A stretch of DNA of 42,865 nucleotides from Acidimicrobiales bacterium (GCA_030830565.1 JAURMR010000007.1:1-42865), one strand, 5' to 3'. Positions 7,846 through 16,061 are shown, counted from the stretch's first letter. Translations and numbers: made by a program. Notes: a model not told the origin generated them from the letters alone.

Positions 7846-8271
7846 TCAGGCCTTTTCGCAGATGACCAGCGGGATATCGCGATCAGTCCCGGCCTGGTAG
7901 TCGTCGTAGGCCGGCCACGCGGCAGTGGCGATCGGCCAGTACGTCGCCTTTTCCTCTGCCGTCGCAACTCGAGCGACAAGATGATGAACAGCGGCTCGGT
8001 CCTGCACGGTGACCGATGGATTGGCAACCATGTTGTGGAACCACTGTGGATTCTTCGGGGCACCGCCCATAGACGCGACGCAGAAATAGCGTTCGCCGTC
8101 TGTGACACGAATTAGAGGCGTACGGCGCTCTTTCCCCGACTTTGCGCCGGTTGTCGTCAGGATGATGACCTCGCCGCCTTCCCAGAGGAATCCGTCCTCA
8201 CCGTTCGTTGCGATGTACCGCTCGACGTGGTCGGCGATGGGTTCCCATGGGCTCGGTGCGTACTCACTCAT
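7846..8271 (-). CDS. Deazaflavin (F420)-dependent nitroreductase-family protein
   Basis: The 141-residue protein carries the conserved Gly-Ala-Lys-Ser-Gly-Lys-x-Arg-x-Thr-Pro-Leu segment (about residues 41-52) and the Gly-Gly-Ala-Pro-Lys-Asn-Pro-x-Trp-x-x-Asn motif of the Ddn/FDOR-A split-barrel family. These proteins bind cofactor F420 and reduce quinones, nitro compounds or other hydrophobic substrates. The start at the ATG at 8271 is supported by a TAGCGT box 7 bases upstream and the lack of a Shine-Dalgarno sequence, as in several other genes here. It is divergent from the DoxX-like gene and lies upstream of DUF2752. Its presence implies that the organism makes F420. Confidence 0.85.
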   Translation of the reverse strand: MSEYAPSPWEPIADHVERYIATNGEDGFLWEGGEVIILTTTGAKSGKERRTPLIRVTDGERYFCVASMGGAPKNPQWFHNMVANPSVTVQDRAAVHHLVARVATAEEKATYWPIATAAWPAYDDYQAGTDRDIPLVICEKA

Positions 8272-8278
8272 AGCCAAG

Positions 8279-8347
8279 ACGCTACCGCCCAGGACCCCTG
8301 CAGCCGGCCACGGCATCCCCGAAATTCAACGAGGCGGCGAATAGCGT
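8279..8347. promoter_or_regulatory. Divergent promoter pair with two TAGCGT -10 boxes
   Basis: A TAGCGT box at 8279-8284 (minus strand) lies 7 bases before the nitroreductase ATG, and a second TAGCGT at 8342-8347 (plus strand) lies 8 bases before the DoxX-like ATG. Neither gene has a clear ribosome site. Both boxes are therefore candidate -10 elements of leaderless transcripts. Confidence 0.5.
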
Positions 8348-8355
8348 CCTACTTC

Positions 8356-8706
8356 ATGGGTAGTGCAGCAGTCTTCTTCTCCGTCGTTACCGCGCTCGTC
8401 ATGTTGGCCAGCGGTGCCTACGACTTCACCATGCCCCAAAAGGTGCTGAACCTCGTTGACCGCCTCGGGCACCGACCAAATTTTGTTCGCACACTTGGTC
8501 TCGTGAAGGTTCTTGGCGGCCTTGGACTCCTCGTCGGTCTCGTCATTGGGCCGCTCGGCATCTTGGCTGCACTTGGCCTCGTCGCCTATTTCATTCTGGC
8601 GATTCGAGCCCACGCCAAACTTGGTGATTCGGGCGCAGAAACTCTCCCGGCTGCAGCAATGTTCATTCTGAGTGCACTCACACTCATCACGAACCTGTTC
8701 GCCTGA
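8356..8706 (+). CDS. DoxX-like small membrane protein
   Basis: The 116-residue protein has four hydrophobic segments, with Gly-Leu-Val-Lys-Val-Leu-Gly-Gly-Leu-Gly-Leu-Leu in the middle and Ile-Arg-Ala-His-Ala-Lys near the end of the last loop. These are hallmarks of the DoxX-like (DoxX_2) family. The start at 8356 replaces a longer open frame, since residues upstream are not hydrophobic and would cross the divergent promoter. The family has no settled enzymatic role. Members often occur next to redox genes, as here opposite an F420-type reductase. It is followed 29 bases later by a lipoprotein gene, possibly on the same transcript. Confidence 0.72.
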   Translation: MGSAAVFFSVVTALVMLASGAYDFTMPQKVLNLVDRLGHRPNFVRTLGLVKVLGGLGLLVGLVIGPLGILAALGLVAYFILAIRAHAKLGDSGAETLPAAAMFILSALTLITNLFA

Positions 8707-8735
8707 CACCTTCGACAAACACAAATGGAGAAATA

Positions 8736-9227
8736 ATGAACAAACGCGTCACCTTCGCCGCCGGCGCACTTTGCGTCGGTCTTCTTTTCACCGCTTGCTC
8801 AAGCGACAAAAAGAGTGATTCCTCAACGTCAACGACTGCAAAAGGTTCGTCGTCGACAACCGCAGCAGCCTCCGCATCCACGACCACAGCGTCAGCAGGC
8901 GCAACTCTTCCGACAATCGCCGGCATTACAAAGACCGGTTCGAAGGCAATTAGCGATGGCGGAACGATGACCACCTACACCACGACTGCCGCCGGCAACA
9001 GCATCGCTGGTTCGTACGAAACTGCAGTCAAGGCGTCCGGTTGGACCGTCACGAGTTCGGGTGGCGGCGGCGGTCGCTGGGGCGGCAGCGGACTCTCGGC
9101 CACAAAGGGATCCGAGTACCTCGTCGTCTCTGCCGGTGGCGGCAATGGCACGACCTACGTCGATGTTTGCACCTGGCCATCCAAGCCAAAGAATGACGAC
9201 TGCGGCGATAACGACAATCAAAACTGA
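8736..9227 (+). CDS. Ser/Thr-rich lipoprotein of unknown function
   Basis: The 163-residue protein has a lipoprotein signal: Lys-Arg, a hydrophobic core, then Phe-Thr-Ala-Cys with Cys21 as the lipidated residue. A low-complexity Ser/Thr/Lys/Ala linker of about 45 residues follows. The globular part (about residues 67-163) contains a Gly-rich Gly-Gly-Gly-Gly-Gly-Arg-Trp-Gly stretch and a C-terminal Cys-x11-Cys pair that could form a disulfide. A GGAGA ribosome site precedes the ATG. It should sit on the outer face of the cytoplasmic membrane. No family is recognised. It ends before a strong hairpin terminator. Confidence 0.75.
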   Translation: MNKRVTFAAGALCVGLLFTACSSDKKSDSSTSTTAKGSSSTTAAASASTTTASAGATLPTIAGITKTGSKAISDGGTMTTYTTTAAGNSIAGSYETAVKASGWTVTSSGGGGGRWGGSGLSATKGSEYLVVSAGGGNGTTYVDVCTWPSKPKNDDCGDNDNQN

Positions 9228-9260
9228 GCCCACACCGGAACGCTCCGGTTCGGAGAACGA

Positions 9261-9290
9261 AGAAGGCCCCGGAGAAATCCGGGGCCTTCT
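9261..9290. terminator. Bidirectional hairpin terminator between convergent genes
   Basis: AGAAGGCCCCGG and CCGGGGCCTTCT form a perfect 12-bp stem around a 6-base loop. It lies between the lipoprotein gene and the convergent amidohydrolase gene. It ends in TTCT on the plus strand and could serve both. Confidence 0.75.
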
Positions 9291-9320
9291 CGCGTACTGC
9301 GTTCAATTGAACGACTCGGT

Positions 9321-10550
9321 TCAGCCAGCCTTTGAAAGCTGTGCAGCCGAGCGCTCAAGAGCCTGGTTCGCTCCATCAGGAAGCGAGGTGAGCGGTTCGG
9401 CAATTTCCGCAACCGTGGGGCCGTACTTGTCGGCATAGGGCTGAAGAGCAGCGAGGTCGAAGTTGTAGAACTCCGCCGCGTTGCCAGCAAGGATCTGCTG
9501 AATCTGCGTGGGCTCGAGATGACCAAGCACCTGACGAAGATGTTCGCGAGTGAACGGATGTGTTCCCTCTTCGTGCGGGTAATCGTTGCCCCACATCATC
9601 TTGTCGATACCAAGAACTTCGATACCGGCAGTGATGTCGGCAGGAGTCGGCTGGCTGATTCCAACGAAGCAGCTCTGCGCGAAGTACTCACTCGCGGAAC
9701 GAGGTGGAACCGTTTCACCCTCGAAACGCATTTCACCAACCTTGTTCCCGCGCATTCCGGCAAGGAGGCTGTCCATCGAATCAAGCAAAGGCGGAATCCA
9801 CGCACATCCAGTTTCGGTGAGCGCGAACTTGAGCTTTGGGTGACGCTCGAACACGCCAGCAAGGATCATGTGAACAAGCGGACGCTGTGAGTAGTACGGA
9901 ATCTCGATGAAGTGAACGAGAGGCATTGCCGGAGCCGGGTGGTACTTGGGGCCACCGGTGCCGCTATGGGCGTTGACCGGAATGTTGTTCTCGGCGCACG
10001 CCGCCCACAGTTCGTCGTAATCGGGGTGGTAGAGCGGCTTGATCCAATCGGCGGTCGGAGGGACAGCGCCGATAAGGACGCCACCGCGAAGACCGTTTTC
10101 CTTGCACCAAATGGCGTCGGCAATCGCATCGTCGACATCGTTGAGGAAGATCTGACCGATACCAGCACGACGCTCTGGTGCACGGCTGCAATAGTCAGCG
10201 AGCCAACGGTTGTGAGCCTGCACGCCTGCGTGGCGGTGCTCGTACTCATCAGGAGTCGGAGGCTGTGCAAAGAGCACAAAGTTCGGGAAGAACGGAGGCA
10301 CCGTGTTCGGGTAGATGACCTCGGCGATTGTTCCGTCGGCGAACATGTCGCCGTCACGACGATCGTCATCCCAGTTACGGATACGGAGATCGGTGTCCTT
10401 CAGGTCCTTGAACGGGTTCCTGTACTTCTCGCGCCACGCGTCAAAGTCATCGCGGTACTTGGGGTCAAGGAACTCGCGGTACTGCTGATGGCTTCCACCC
10501 GCATGGGTGTCGGCCGAAATGATGATGTAGTGATCATCCGGTCCGAGCAT
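9321..10550 (-). CDS. Amidohydrolase-2 family metal-dependent hydrolase
   Basis: The 409-residue TIM-barrel protein has Ser-Ala-Asp14-Thr-His16 as the first metal-binding pair, Asn-Ala-His-Ser-Gly in the middle, and Trp-Gly-Asn-Asp-Tyr-Pro-His near residue 320, which supplies the late catalytic Asp. This is the amidohydrolase-2 (ACMS decarboxylase/gamma-resorcylate decarboxylase-like) pattern. Such enzymes decarboxylate or hydrolyse ring compounds and their cleavage products. I chose the ATG at 10550 because AGGAGA lies 5 bases upstream and the DxH motif then sits close to the N-terminus as usual. Longer in-frame starts add an unrelated tail. It is downstream of an SDR on the same strand, 136 bases away. 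The substrate is unknown. Confidence 0.85.
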   Translation of the reverse strand: MLGPDDHYIIISADTHAGGSHQQYREFLDPKYRDDFDAWREKYRNPFKDLKDTDLRIRNWDDDRRDGDMFADGTIAEVIYPNTVPPFFPNFVLFAQPPTPDEYEHRHAGVQAHNRWLADYCSRAPERRAGIGQIFLNDVDDAIADAIWCKENGLRGGVLIGAVPPTADWIKPLYHPDYDELWAACAENNIPVNAHSGTGGPKYHPAPAMPLVHFIEIPYYSQRPLVHMILAGVFERHPKLKFALTETGCAWIPPLLDSMDSLLAGMRGNKVGEMRFEGETVPPRSASEYFAQSCFVGISQPTPADITAGIEVLGIDKMMWGNDYPHEEGTHPFTREHLRQVLGHLEPTQIQQILAGNAAEFYNFDLAALQPYADKYGPTVAEIAEPLTSLPDGANQALERSAAQLSKAG

Positions 10551-10686
10551 GGTGTCTCCTGTGGTGAGTGCACTCATGGTGAGTGCGTCTGACGCCGGGG
10601 GGCGCTGTGTTGACTCAATCATAGGTGAAACAAGAACTGGAATGTCGGGTTCGGCGCCAGAAGTCGTCAGTGGACCCCGTCGAAGA

Positions 10687-11544
10687 TCAGAGACCCTTGG
10701 GGCGATTGGTGAAACGCTCTTCGTTCGGCGAATAGAACCAGCCCGCTCCGGCCTTGGTTCCACCATCGACGGGGATGTTGTGGCCAGTCACGAACGCCGA
10801 AAGGTCCGAGGCTAGGAACAATGCCACCCGGGCTTGGTCCTCGGGCCAGCCCAACCGGCCGACCGGCGCCCACGCTTCCCACAGGTGCTCCGAGCCCACC
10901 GAGGTCGAGATGTAATCGACCTGCGGAGTCTGGGTCAGGTCTGGTCCGATGCCGTTGACTCGAATGCCATTGCGGCCCATAGAGAGTGCAAGGTCGGTGC
11001 TGAACTTCGCGCTTGCGGCTTTCATCGCCCCATAGATGGGGTCACCGGGATAGCCGCGCATTCCTTCAACCGAATGCACGTTGACAATCGATCCACCGCC
11101 ACCAGCGATCATCGACTCGAGAAATGTTTTTGTTGCTGCGACCATCGCGAAGAAATTGATGTCGTACATCGCTTTCCACGAATCAGGAGACGACTTTCGG
11201 AAGCGTTCAAGTGGGCGGTAATCGCCAACGTTGTTGACGAGCACTTGAACGTATGGGTGATCAGCGAGGATGGTGTCCCCGACTGTCTGCATTTGGTCCC
11301 ATTCGCGACAGTCGGCAATGTGCGCACGAGCGCTTCCCCCGGCTGCCCTAATTTCAGCGACCGCCTCTTCGGCAACCGACGCATCGATATCAATGAGCTC
11401 GATGATCGCCCCATGCTGTGCGAACAACCGCGAAATGGAACCGCCGATGCCGGTTCCTCCCCCAGTCACCACAGCGACTCGGCCGTCGAGAAGTCGGTTC
11501 CAATCGGCGATGGGAGCAGGTTGCGGATAATCGAACGCTGTCAT
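10687..11544 (-). CDS. Short-chain dehydrogenase/reductase (SDR)
   Basis: The 285-residue SDR has Thr-Gly-Gly-Gly-Thr-Gly-Ile-Gly (27-34), Asn-Asn-Val-Gly (104-107, with Val for the usual Ala), Ser158, and Tyr171-x3-Lys175. Asp-Ile-Asp after beta-2 points to NAD(H). The N-terminal 20 residues before the Rossmann core are longer than usual. The ATG at 11544 is preceded 6 bases upstream by CAGGAT and no ribosome site, as in other genes here. It is divergent from the EEP-fold gene and upstream of the amidohydrolase. The likely job is alcohol/ketone interconversion in the same catabolic set. Confidence 0.87.
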   Translation of the reverse strand: MTAFDYPQPAPIADWNRLLDGRVAVVTGGGTGIGGSISRLFAQHGAIIELIDIDASVAEEAVAEIRAAGGSARAHIADCREWDQMQTVGDTILADHPYVQVLVNNVGDYRPLERFRKSSPDSWKAMYDINFFAMVAATKTFLESMIAGGGGSIVNVHSVEGMRGYPGDPIYGAMKAASAKFSTDLALSMGRNGIRVNGIGPDLTQTPQVDYISTSVGSEHLWEAWAPVGRLGWPEDQARVALFLASDLSAFVTGHNIPVDGGTKAGAGWFYSPNEERFTNRPKGL

Positions 11545-11550
11545 GGTCGA

Positions 11551-11613
11551 ATCCTGCCATGACCTGCGACCCCACGCTTCAAACACACTTCGGGAGCCTT
11601 GATCAGACAGGAT
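11551..11613. promoter_or_regulatory. Divergent promoter pair with CAGGAT -10-like boxes
   Basis: CAGGAT occurs at 11551-11556 on the minus strand and at 11608-11613 on the plus strand. Each box is exactly 6 bases before the start codon of the divergent SDR and EEP-fold genes. No -35 element of the TTGACA type is evident. Confidence 0.4.
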
Positions 11614-11619
11614 GGTGAC

Positions 11620-12453
11620 GTGCGAGTCCTGACATGGAACATCCAAGGGAGAATTGGGAACTGGCAACAGCGCCACAGCGCAGTTGAGTCGGTACTTCTC
11701 GATTCGTCTCCTGATGTCGTAATACTGCAGGAGTCGTGGGTGGAACCTGGCGGTTCAACGCAAGCGCGACAACTTGGAAACGCATTGGGACTGACTGCGG
11801 TCACAGCGGCAGAGCTCGCGGGATTCGATCGCTACCCACAAGCGGAGTACTGGGTCGTCAACGCCGTACTGAGTCGCTGGCCGAGTCGAATCCTCCGCGC
11901 AGTCTCCCTGAACGACGAACACGGCCACCCCACATGGAGACATGTATTGCTCGTTCGTGTCGAACGCCCCGAGTCCGAAGGCGGTTCGTTCATCGCTGCA
12001 GGTACCCATCTCGAACATGGTCTTGATCGTTCCGTCACTCGCTGCGCGCAAATGGCACACCTAGTCGCTGAAGTGTCAAGCGAGATCGGAAGCCATGAAC
12101 AATGGCGTAACGAACTCCCCGCCATTGTCGCTGGCGACTTCAATGCCGTTCCCTGGTCGGACGAAGTGCGCCGCGCAACAGGCACCGCTACCCCGTTCGT
12201 CCCGGGCTTTGTTCTGGTCGATGCATGGGACGCATGTGGCAATCCAGACCGAGGCGATACCTGGTCAACGAAGAACCCACTTGTGCCTCGCCGAGCAGTG
12301 CACCCCAACAGAAGGCTTGATTACATCACGACAACGTTTCCGCGACGTCGCAACTGTGGATCATTTCAGTCGTGCGTACTGCGCGGTGTTGATCTCGTTA
12401 ATGGGGTCCAACCTTCAGACCACTATGCCGTTCTTGCGGAGGTTGACCTGTGA
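11620..12453 (+). CDS. Endonuclease/exonuclease/phosphatase (EEP) fold hydrolase
   Basis: The 277-residue protein shows the EEP motifs in order: Leu-Thr-Trp-Asn-Ile-Gln-Gly at the N-terminus, Ile-Leu-Gln-Glu-Ser with the metal-binding Glu, Ala-Gly-Asp-Phe-Asn-Ala, Leu-Asp-Tyr-Ile, and C-terminal Ser-Asp-His-Tyr with the catalytic His. The fold covers DNase I-like nucleases, sphingomyelinases and phosphodiesterases. With no signal peptide it is cytoplasmic. I prefer the GTG at 11620 over a TTG 21 bases upstream because it puts the first motif at the usual position and is 6 bases after a -10-like box. Its stop overlaps the start of the next gene by 4 bases (GTGA), so the pair is co-translated. 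Confidence 0.82.
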   Translation: MRVLTWNIQGRIGNWQQRHSAVESVLLDSSPDVVILQESWVEPGGSTQARQLGNALGLTAVTAAELAGFDRYPQAEYWVVNAVLSRWPSRILRAVSLNDEHGHPTWRHVLLVRVERPESEGGSFIAAGTHLEHGLDRSVTRCAQMAHLVAEVSSEIGSHEQWRNELPAIVAGDFNAVPWSDEVRRATGTATPFVPGFVLVDAWDACGNPDRGDTWSTKNPLVPRRAVHPNRRLDYITTTFPRRRNCGSFQSCVLRGVDLVNGVQPSDHYAVLAEVDL

Positions 12454-12902
12454 CAAACACGCTTGCCGAAGCGGTGCTCATCGCTCAAATCATCGGTTCC
12501 GTCGGAATGTTTGGCGTCATTTGGACAATCCAACTTGTGCACTACCCGCTGATGCGCGCGATTCCCGATGAAGCTTTTGTCACCTATGAGCAGCAGCACA
12601 CGCGACTGATTTCATTTCTTGTGGGCCCACTCATGCTCATCGAGGGGCTCTGCGTTTTGGCTGTCTTTTTCGCTCGACCGGAAGGCGTGCCACTTTGGTC
12701 GACTTGGGTCGGCGGGATCCTCGAAGCCATCGCTATCGGCGTCACTGCGTTCATTAGTGCACCCACCCATGGCAAGCTCGAAAGCGGACCGAACGGGCTG
12801 CTACTCAATCGCCTGATCGCTACCAACTGGATTCGAACCGCAGCGTGGACTGGTCGCGGCGCAATCGCAATTTTCATGCTCGTCGCGTACTTCAAGGCCT
12901 AA
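12450..12902 (+). CDS. Four-helix membrane protein of unknown function
   Basis: The 150-residue protein has four hydrophobic segments (about residues 8-28, 52-74, 83-103 and 128-148). A conserved-looking Gln-Leu-Val-His-Tyr-Pro-Leu motif follows the first segment, then a Glu-Gln-Gln-His-Thr-Arg stretch and Pro-x-Met-Leu-Ile-Glu in the second. The His-Tyr-Pro and Glu-x-x-His residues resemble small DUF1772-like membrane proteins, but I cannot assign a family with confidence. The start is GTG, overlapping the EEP gene stop by 4 bases, which implies coupled translation and possibly a shared job. It converges with the gene ending at 12915. Confidence 0.68.
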   Translation: MTNTLAEAVLIAQIIGSVGMFGVIWTIQLVHYPLMRAIPDEAFVTYEQQHTRLISFLVGPLMLIEGLCVLAVFFARPEGVPLWSTWVGGILEAIAIGVTAFISAPTHGKLESGPNGLLLNRLIATNWIRTAAWTGRGAIAIFMLVAYFKA

Positions 12903-12914
12903 CGCTGCCCACAT

Positions 12915-13301
12915 CTACGCGATCGTTATCCCCTGCTTTGCGCAACCGGCGATGAGAGCGTCGTGGAACTTCTCAACGTCTCCACGAAGTCGTTCTAGAT
13001 CCTCAGCGCCCAAAACAACGACAATCTCATCGCCAGACTGGGCGACTACGACCGGCAACTGGTGCGCACACGCGTCGAGAACATCAAGCGGAGCATCGTC
13101 ACGATGAAATGTCTTGAATTGGACGCCCAAGGACGCTCGACAATCTCGCCACTGTTGCTTTTCTCGGAATACTCCATGGGTGATCTCGCAAAGCGAGCAA
13201 TGGGCTCGCCCAATGCGAGCGCCAACCCAATATCGAACTTCACCAACGAATGTGCCGTCAGCGTCGTAGACGCCGATGAGAGAAAACTCCGACGAATTCA
13301 C
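12915..13301 (-). CDS. Uncharacterised protein with a CSLC-x3-H motif
   Basis: The 128-residue protein begins with Ile-Gly-Val-Tyr-Asp-Ala-Asp-Gly and has a Gly-Arg-Ala-His-Cys-Ser-Leu-Cys-Glu-Ile-Thr-His-Gly motif near residue 35. Two Cys and two His there could bind a metal. The rest is mixed alpha/beta with a Val-Val-Val-Ala-Gln-Ser-Gly-Asp segment. I recall similar short actinobacterial proteins with a Cys-x2-Cys-x3-His motif but know no function for them. The start is GTG immediately after the TGA of the preceding gene (TGAGTG), so translation is probably coupled. Confidence 0.65.
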   Translation of the reverse strand: MNSSEFSLIGVYDADGTFVGEVRYWVGARIGRAHCSLCEITHGVFREKQQWRDCRASLGVQFKTFHRDDAPLDVLDACAHQLPVVVAQSGDEIVVVLGAEDLERLRGDVEKFHDALIAGCAKQGITIA

Positions 13302-14423
13302 TCAGGGTGCGCCATCGAGAATGTCGTTGAACCCGAACTGCGTATGTGGCCCGAAAATGATCTGCTCAAAGATTCCGATGCCGACTTTGTCGCCCATTCG
13401 GGCACGAACGATGTGGTGCACGTGTTGATGGGTTGGATCCTGTGGGCTCACGTCGTCAAAATTCCAGTCTTCGCGACCAAGTTCGAGTTCACCGTGCCAA
13501 ACGCCATGGCCCCATTCGGGGTTCATATAACCGAGTGCACGCATATCGAAACGAGACAGAGGTTCGAGTTCAAGCACGATCTCTTCGCCATTGTCTCCCA
13601 ACAAATCGATTTCCGCATGAGTTGCCCAGCGAGTGCCTGATTCGAAGGTCAATCGCTGACCGACAGGATCGAATCGGCGAACCGATGCATCGTCAATCGT
13701 GACTGTGGCCGGAACGGGGTCAATGATTCCAACACGATGACCATCGGGTCGCCAGAAAATACCACCGGGGCGCTGGAACCAACCGGCGACAACACACTCG
13801 TCAGCAAAGTGAATTGGCGACCACAGCCAAGCATTCGGGGGACCACTCGATGGCTTCCCCGGAGCAACAGAACCGACGGGACGAACACCCCAAGAACGAT
13901 CGCGAATTCCGACCACTTCATCGTGGGTGAATTCAGTGCGATCGCCATCTACGTCGACGAAACCCTCCCAGGTTCCAAACTGCATGTAGCGGGCCATGTC
14001 GATGATCGTGTGAGGACCATCAGTCATCACCGTGTGATCTTCGAGAAGTGCCCCCACTCGAGAACGCCAACGCATATCGCAGGTGATGCCTGTTTCATTC
14101 GGACCAACCGAATAACGCAGCTGTCGGAATGGCTCGACGATCTCGAGTTTCGCTGGACCAATAGTGAGCTCGGTCGGGTCATCTGATGCCCGACGCGACG
14201 CGTGGAACGCGTGTTGCGAACCGTTCCGAGAAATCGACACTGAGGTGTCCTGCACCTGCAGGTTGTTGTAGCGGCCAAAAGCGATCTCAATCTGGAACTC
14301 GCCGCCACGGTGCGTTGCTCCGAACCAGTAACGGCCGTAGGAGTTGCGATCGGTCGTGCCAGAAAGTGCGATTGGTTTCGCGACCTGATGAATTGGGAAT
14401 TCGTCAAATGGCGTCAGTGGCAT
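13302..14423 (-). CDS. Lipocalin-like (AttH/CrtC-type, DUF7064-like) protein
   Basis: The 373-residue soluble protein is mostly beta-strand. A Gly-Ile-Arg-Asp-Arg-Ser-Trp-Gly-Val-Arg-Pro segment near residue 182 and a Trp-Leu-Trp-Ser-Pro-Ile-His-Phe segment after it recall the double-lipocalin AttH/CrtC-like proteins. These occur widely in actinobacterial lipid and terpenoid clusters. No catalytic motif is certain. AAGGGGAA lies just upstream of the ATG. It follows the acyl-CoA synthetase by 9 bases and is coupled to the small CSLC protein downstream, so the three form an operon. A role in binding or hydrating a lipid-like substrate is inferred. Confidence 0.65.
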   Translation of the reverse strand: MPLTPFDEFPIHQVAKPIALSGTTDRNSYGRYWFGATHRGGEFQIEIAFGRYNNLQVQDTSVSISRNGSQHAFHASRRASDDPTELTIGPAKLEIVEPFRQLRYSVGPNETGITCDMRWRSRVGALLEDHTVMTDGPHTIIDMARYMQFGTWEGFVDVDGDRTEFTHDEVVGIRDRSWGVRPVGSVAPGKPSSGPPNAWLWSPIHFADECVVAGWFQRPGGIFWRPDGHRVGIIDPVPATVTIDDASVRRFDPVGQRLTFESGTRWATHAEIDLLGDNGEEIVLELEPLSRFDMRALGYMNPEWGHGVWHGELELGREDWNFDDVSPQDPTHQHVHHIVRARMGDKVGIGIFEQIIFGPHTQFGFNDILDGAP

Positions 14424-14432
14424 CGGTTCCCC

Positions 14433-16025
14433 TTAGAACGGTTCTGGCATTGCGTCGGCAATGTCGCGAAGTTGATTCTTTGCAATCTTTTCAAGCGTGG
14501 CGCGAGGGAAATCATCGACGAAATACGCCGCACGAGGAACCTTGAAATCGGAAAGGTTCTGTCTGCACAGTTCAAGAATCGCCGCTTCGAGCTCTGCATC
14601 GCTCGGGGCATTAGCGCCCTTGATCACGAACGCAACCGGCACGACGTCGAGCATCGGATGCGAGCGGCCAACAACAGCGACATCGCCCACTCCCGGGACT
14701 GTTCGACAAAGGTCTTCAACTTCTTTTGACGAAACATTCTCGCCGCCGACCTTCAGCATGTCTTTGTCACGCTCTGTGTAGAAGATTGCTCCCCCATCGC
14801 CCATGCGGACCATGTCACCGGTCTTGAACCAGCCATCTTCAGTAAAGCTCTTCGAGTTCGCGTCCTCGTTGTCGAAGTACTCGAGGAACAGCTGGATTCC
14901 GCGCGTGCCGCGCAACCAAAGTTCGCCAACGCGACCATCGTCAAGAACTTCGCCGGATTCTGGATCAACGATGAGAGATTCGTAACCGGGCGTCGCCTTA
15001 CCGAGAGACCCGGGCGGGATATCGCCGTGCAAACCAGAACGAGTTGCGTGCGTCACCGTCTCGGTCATTCCGTAGGCGGCAAGCACACGACAACCAATGA
15101 GATTTTCCAACGGAGGAGCAATCGCACCAAAGACCGCTGCTTTCAACTTGTTCTCGGGAATCGGCTGCCCCTGCACAGCGAGATACACGAAGGGGATGAG
15201 CGAAATGTGGGTGACACCGTGCTTTACGACGACTTCCCAGAAACGACTTGAAGAGAATTTCGGCTGCAGCACCACGGTGCCGCCAACGCCGAGAATCGAC
15301 CACATCGACCAAGATTGCGCGTTCACGTGGAAGAACGGCAGGAAAATCAAATACACAGAGTCCGGATCAGCACCGATGTTGTCAGGACCAACTCGTGTTC
15401 CCCACAACGTATTTGCATGCGTGTGCACAACCGCCTTCGGACGCGAGGTCGTTCCCGAGGTGAACATGATGCCGACTGGGAGCATCGGTTCTGCTGGACG
15501 CGGAATGAATTCCTCGATGTCGGCAAACAAGTCATCGAAGGAAAGAAGTCCGGGCACAGCTTGTTCCGGTGTTGCTGGTTCGCCGGAATTGTCAGCAGTG
15601 ACAGCGATCCATTTCAGGTTCGGTCCGCTTGCTGCAACAACTGACGCGTACTGCGGTTGAGTAATGGCCGCAACGGCCTTGGTGTGATCGGTGAAATAGG
15701 TGAGTTCGGCAGCGACTGACCGAGTGTTCGTTGTGACTCCGGCAGCGCCGACGGTTGCACACGCGTACCAAGCCAGCACCATCTCGGGGCTGTTGTCCGA
15801 GTGGATGATGACCTTGTCACCCTTCTGCACACCATTGCGCTGAAGCCCTGCTGCGAGACGTCGCACGTCATCCCAAAACTCTGCGTAGGTCCACGTCTGC
15901 ACATCGCCGCTACGCGGCTCCCAGATGAGTGCCGGATGATCTGGCCGCCGTTCGGCGAGTCGTGAGAGCAGCCAGGGAACATCCTGGCCAGTCATCTGGA
16001 ACTGAGCGACGACATCGGCGTCCAC
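14433..16025 (-). CDS. AMP-forming acyl-CoA synthetase / ligase
   Basis: The 530-residue ANL-superfamily enzyme has the P-loop-like A3 motif Thr-Ser-Gly-Thr-Thr-Ser-Arg-Pro-Lys (189-197), Ala-Ala-Tyr-Gly-Met-Thr-Glu (A5), Thr-Gly-Asp-Met (A7), Glu-Arg-Asp-Lys-Asp-Met-Leu-Lys-Val-Gly-Gly-Glu (A8) and the C-terminal Leu-Glu-Lys-Ile-Ala-Lys with the catalytic Lys. It activates a carboxylic acid with ATP to the adenylate and then the CoA thioester. The GTG at 16025 has AGGGGGA 6 bases upstream and avoids overlap with the divergent lipoprotein gene. It leads the operon with the lipocalin-like and CSLC proteins. The likely substrate is a medium-chain, aryl or cyclic acid. Confidence 0.9.
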   Translation of the reverse strand: MDADVVAQFQMTGQDVPWLLSRLAERRPDHPALIWEPRSGDVQTWTYAEFWDDVRRLAAGLQRNGVQKGDKVIIHSDNSPEMVLAWYACATVGAAGVTTNTRSVAAELTYFTDHTKAVAAITQPQYASVVAASGPNLKWIAVTADNSGEPATPEQAVPGLLSFDDLFADIEEFIPRPAEPMLPVGIMFTSGTTSRPKAVVHTHANTLWGTRVGPDNIGADPDSVYLIFLPFFHVNAQSWSMWSILGVGGTVVLQPKFSSSRFWEVVVKHGVTHISLIPFVYLAVQGQPIPENKLKAAVFGAIAPPLENLIGCRVLAAYGMTETVTHATRSGLHGDIPPGSLGKATPGYESLIVDPESGEVLDDGRVGELWLRGTRGIQLFLEYFDNEDANSKSFTEDGWFKTGDMVRMGDGGAIFYTERDKDMLKVGGENVSSKEVEDLCRTVPGVGDVAVVGRSHPMLDVVPVAFVIKGANAPSDAELEAAILELCRQNLSDFKVPRAAYFVDDFPRATLEKIAKNQLRDIADAMPEPF

Positions 16026-16046
16026 GGTGATCCCCCTGTGAGTGCG

Positions 16047-16061
16047 GTCCCGATCCGGGAC
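16047..16061. promoter_or_regulatory. 15-bp palindrome upstream of the acyl-CoA synthetase
   Basis: GTCCCG-ATC-CGGGAC is a perfect 6-bp inverted repeat with a 3-base centre. It lies 21 bases upstream of the synthetase GTG in the divergent region with the DUF4232 lipoprotein. The size fits a dimeric repressor site. Confidence 0.4.

Noticed and set aside
10551-10766. N-terminal extension of the amidohydrolase gene
   Set aside because: It would run into the upstream SDR coding region, and the ATG at 10550 has AGGAGA 5 bases upstream.
15097-15660. A 187-codon plus-strand frame opposite the acyl-CoA synthetase
   Set aside because: The opposite strand has the complete ANL-family motifs; this frame shows none.
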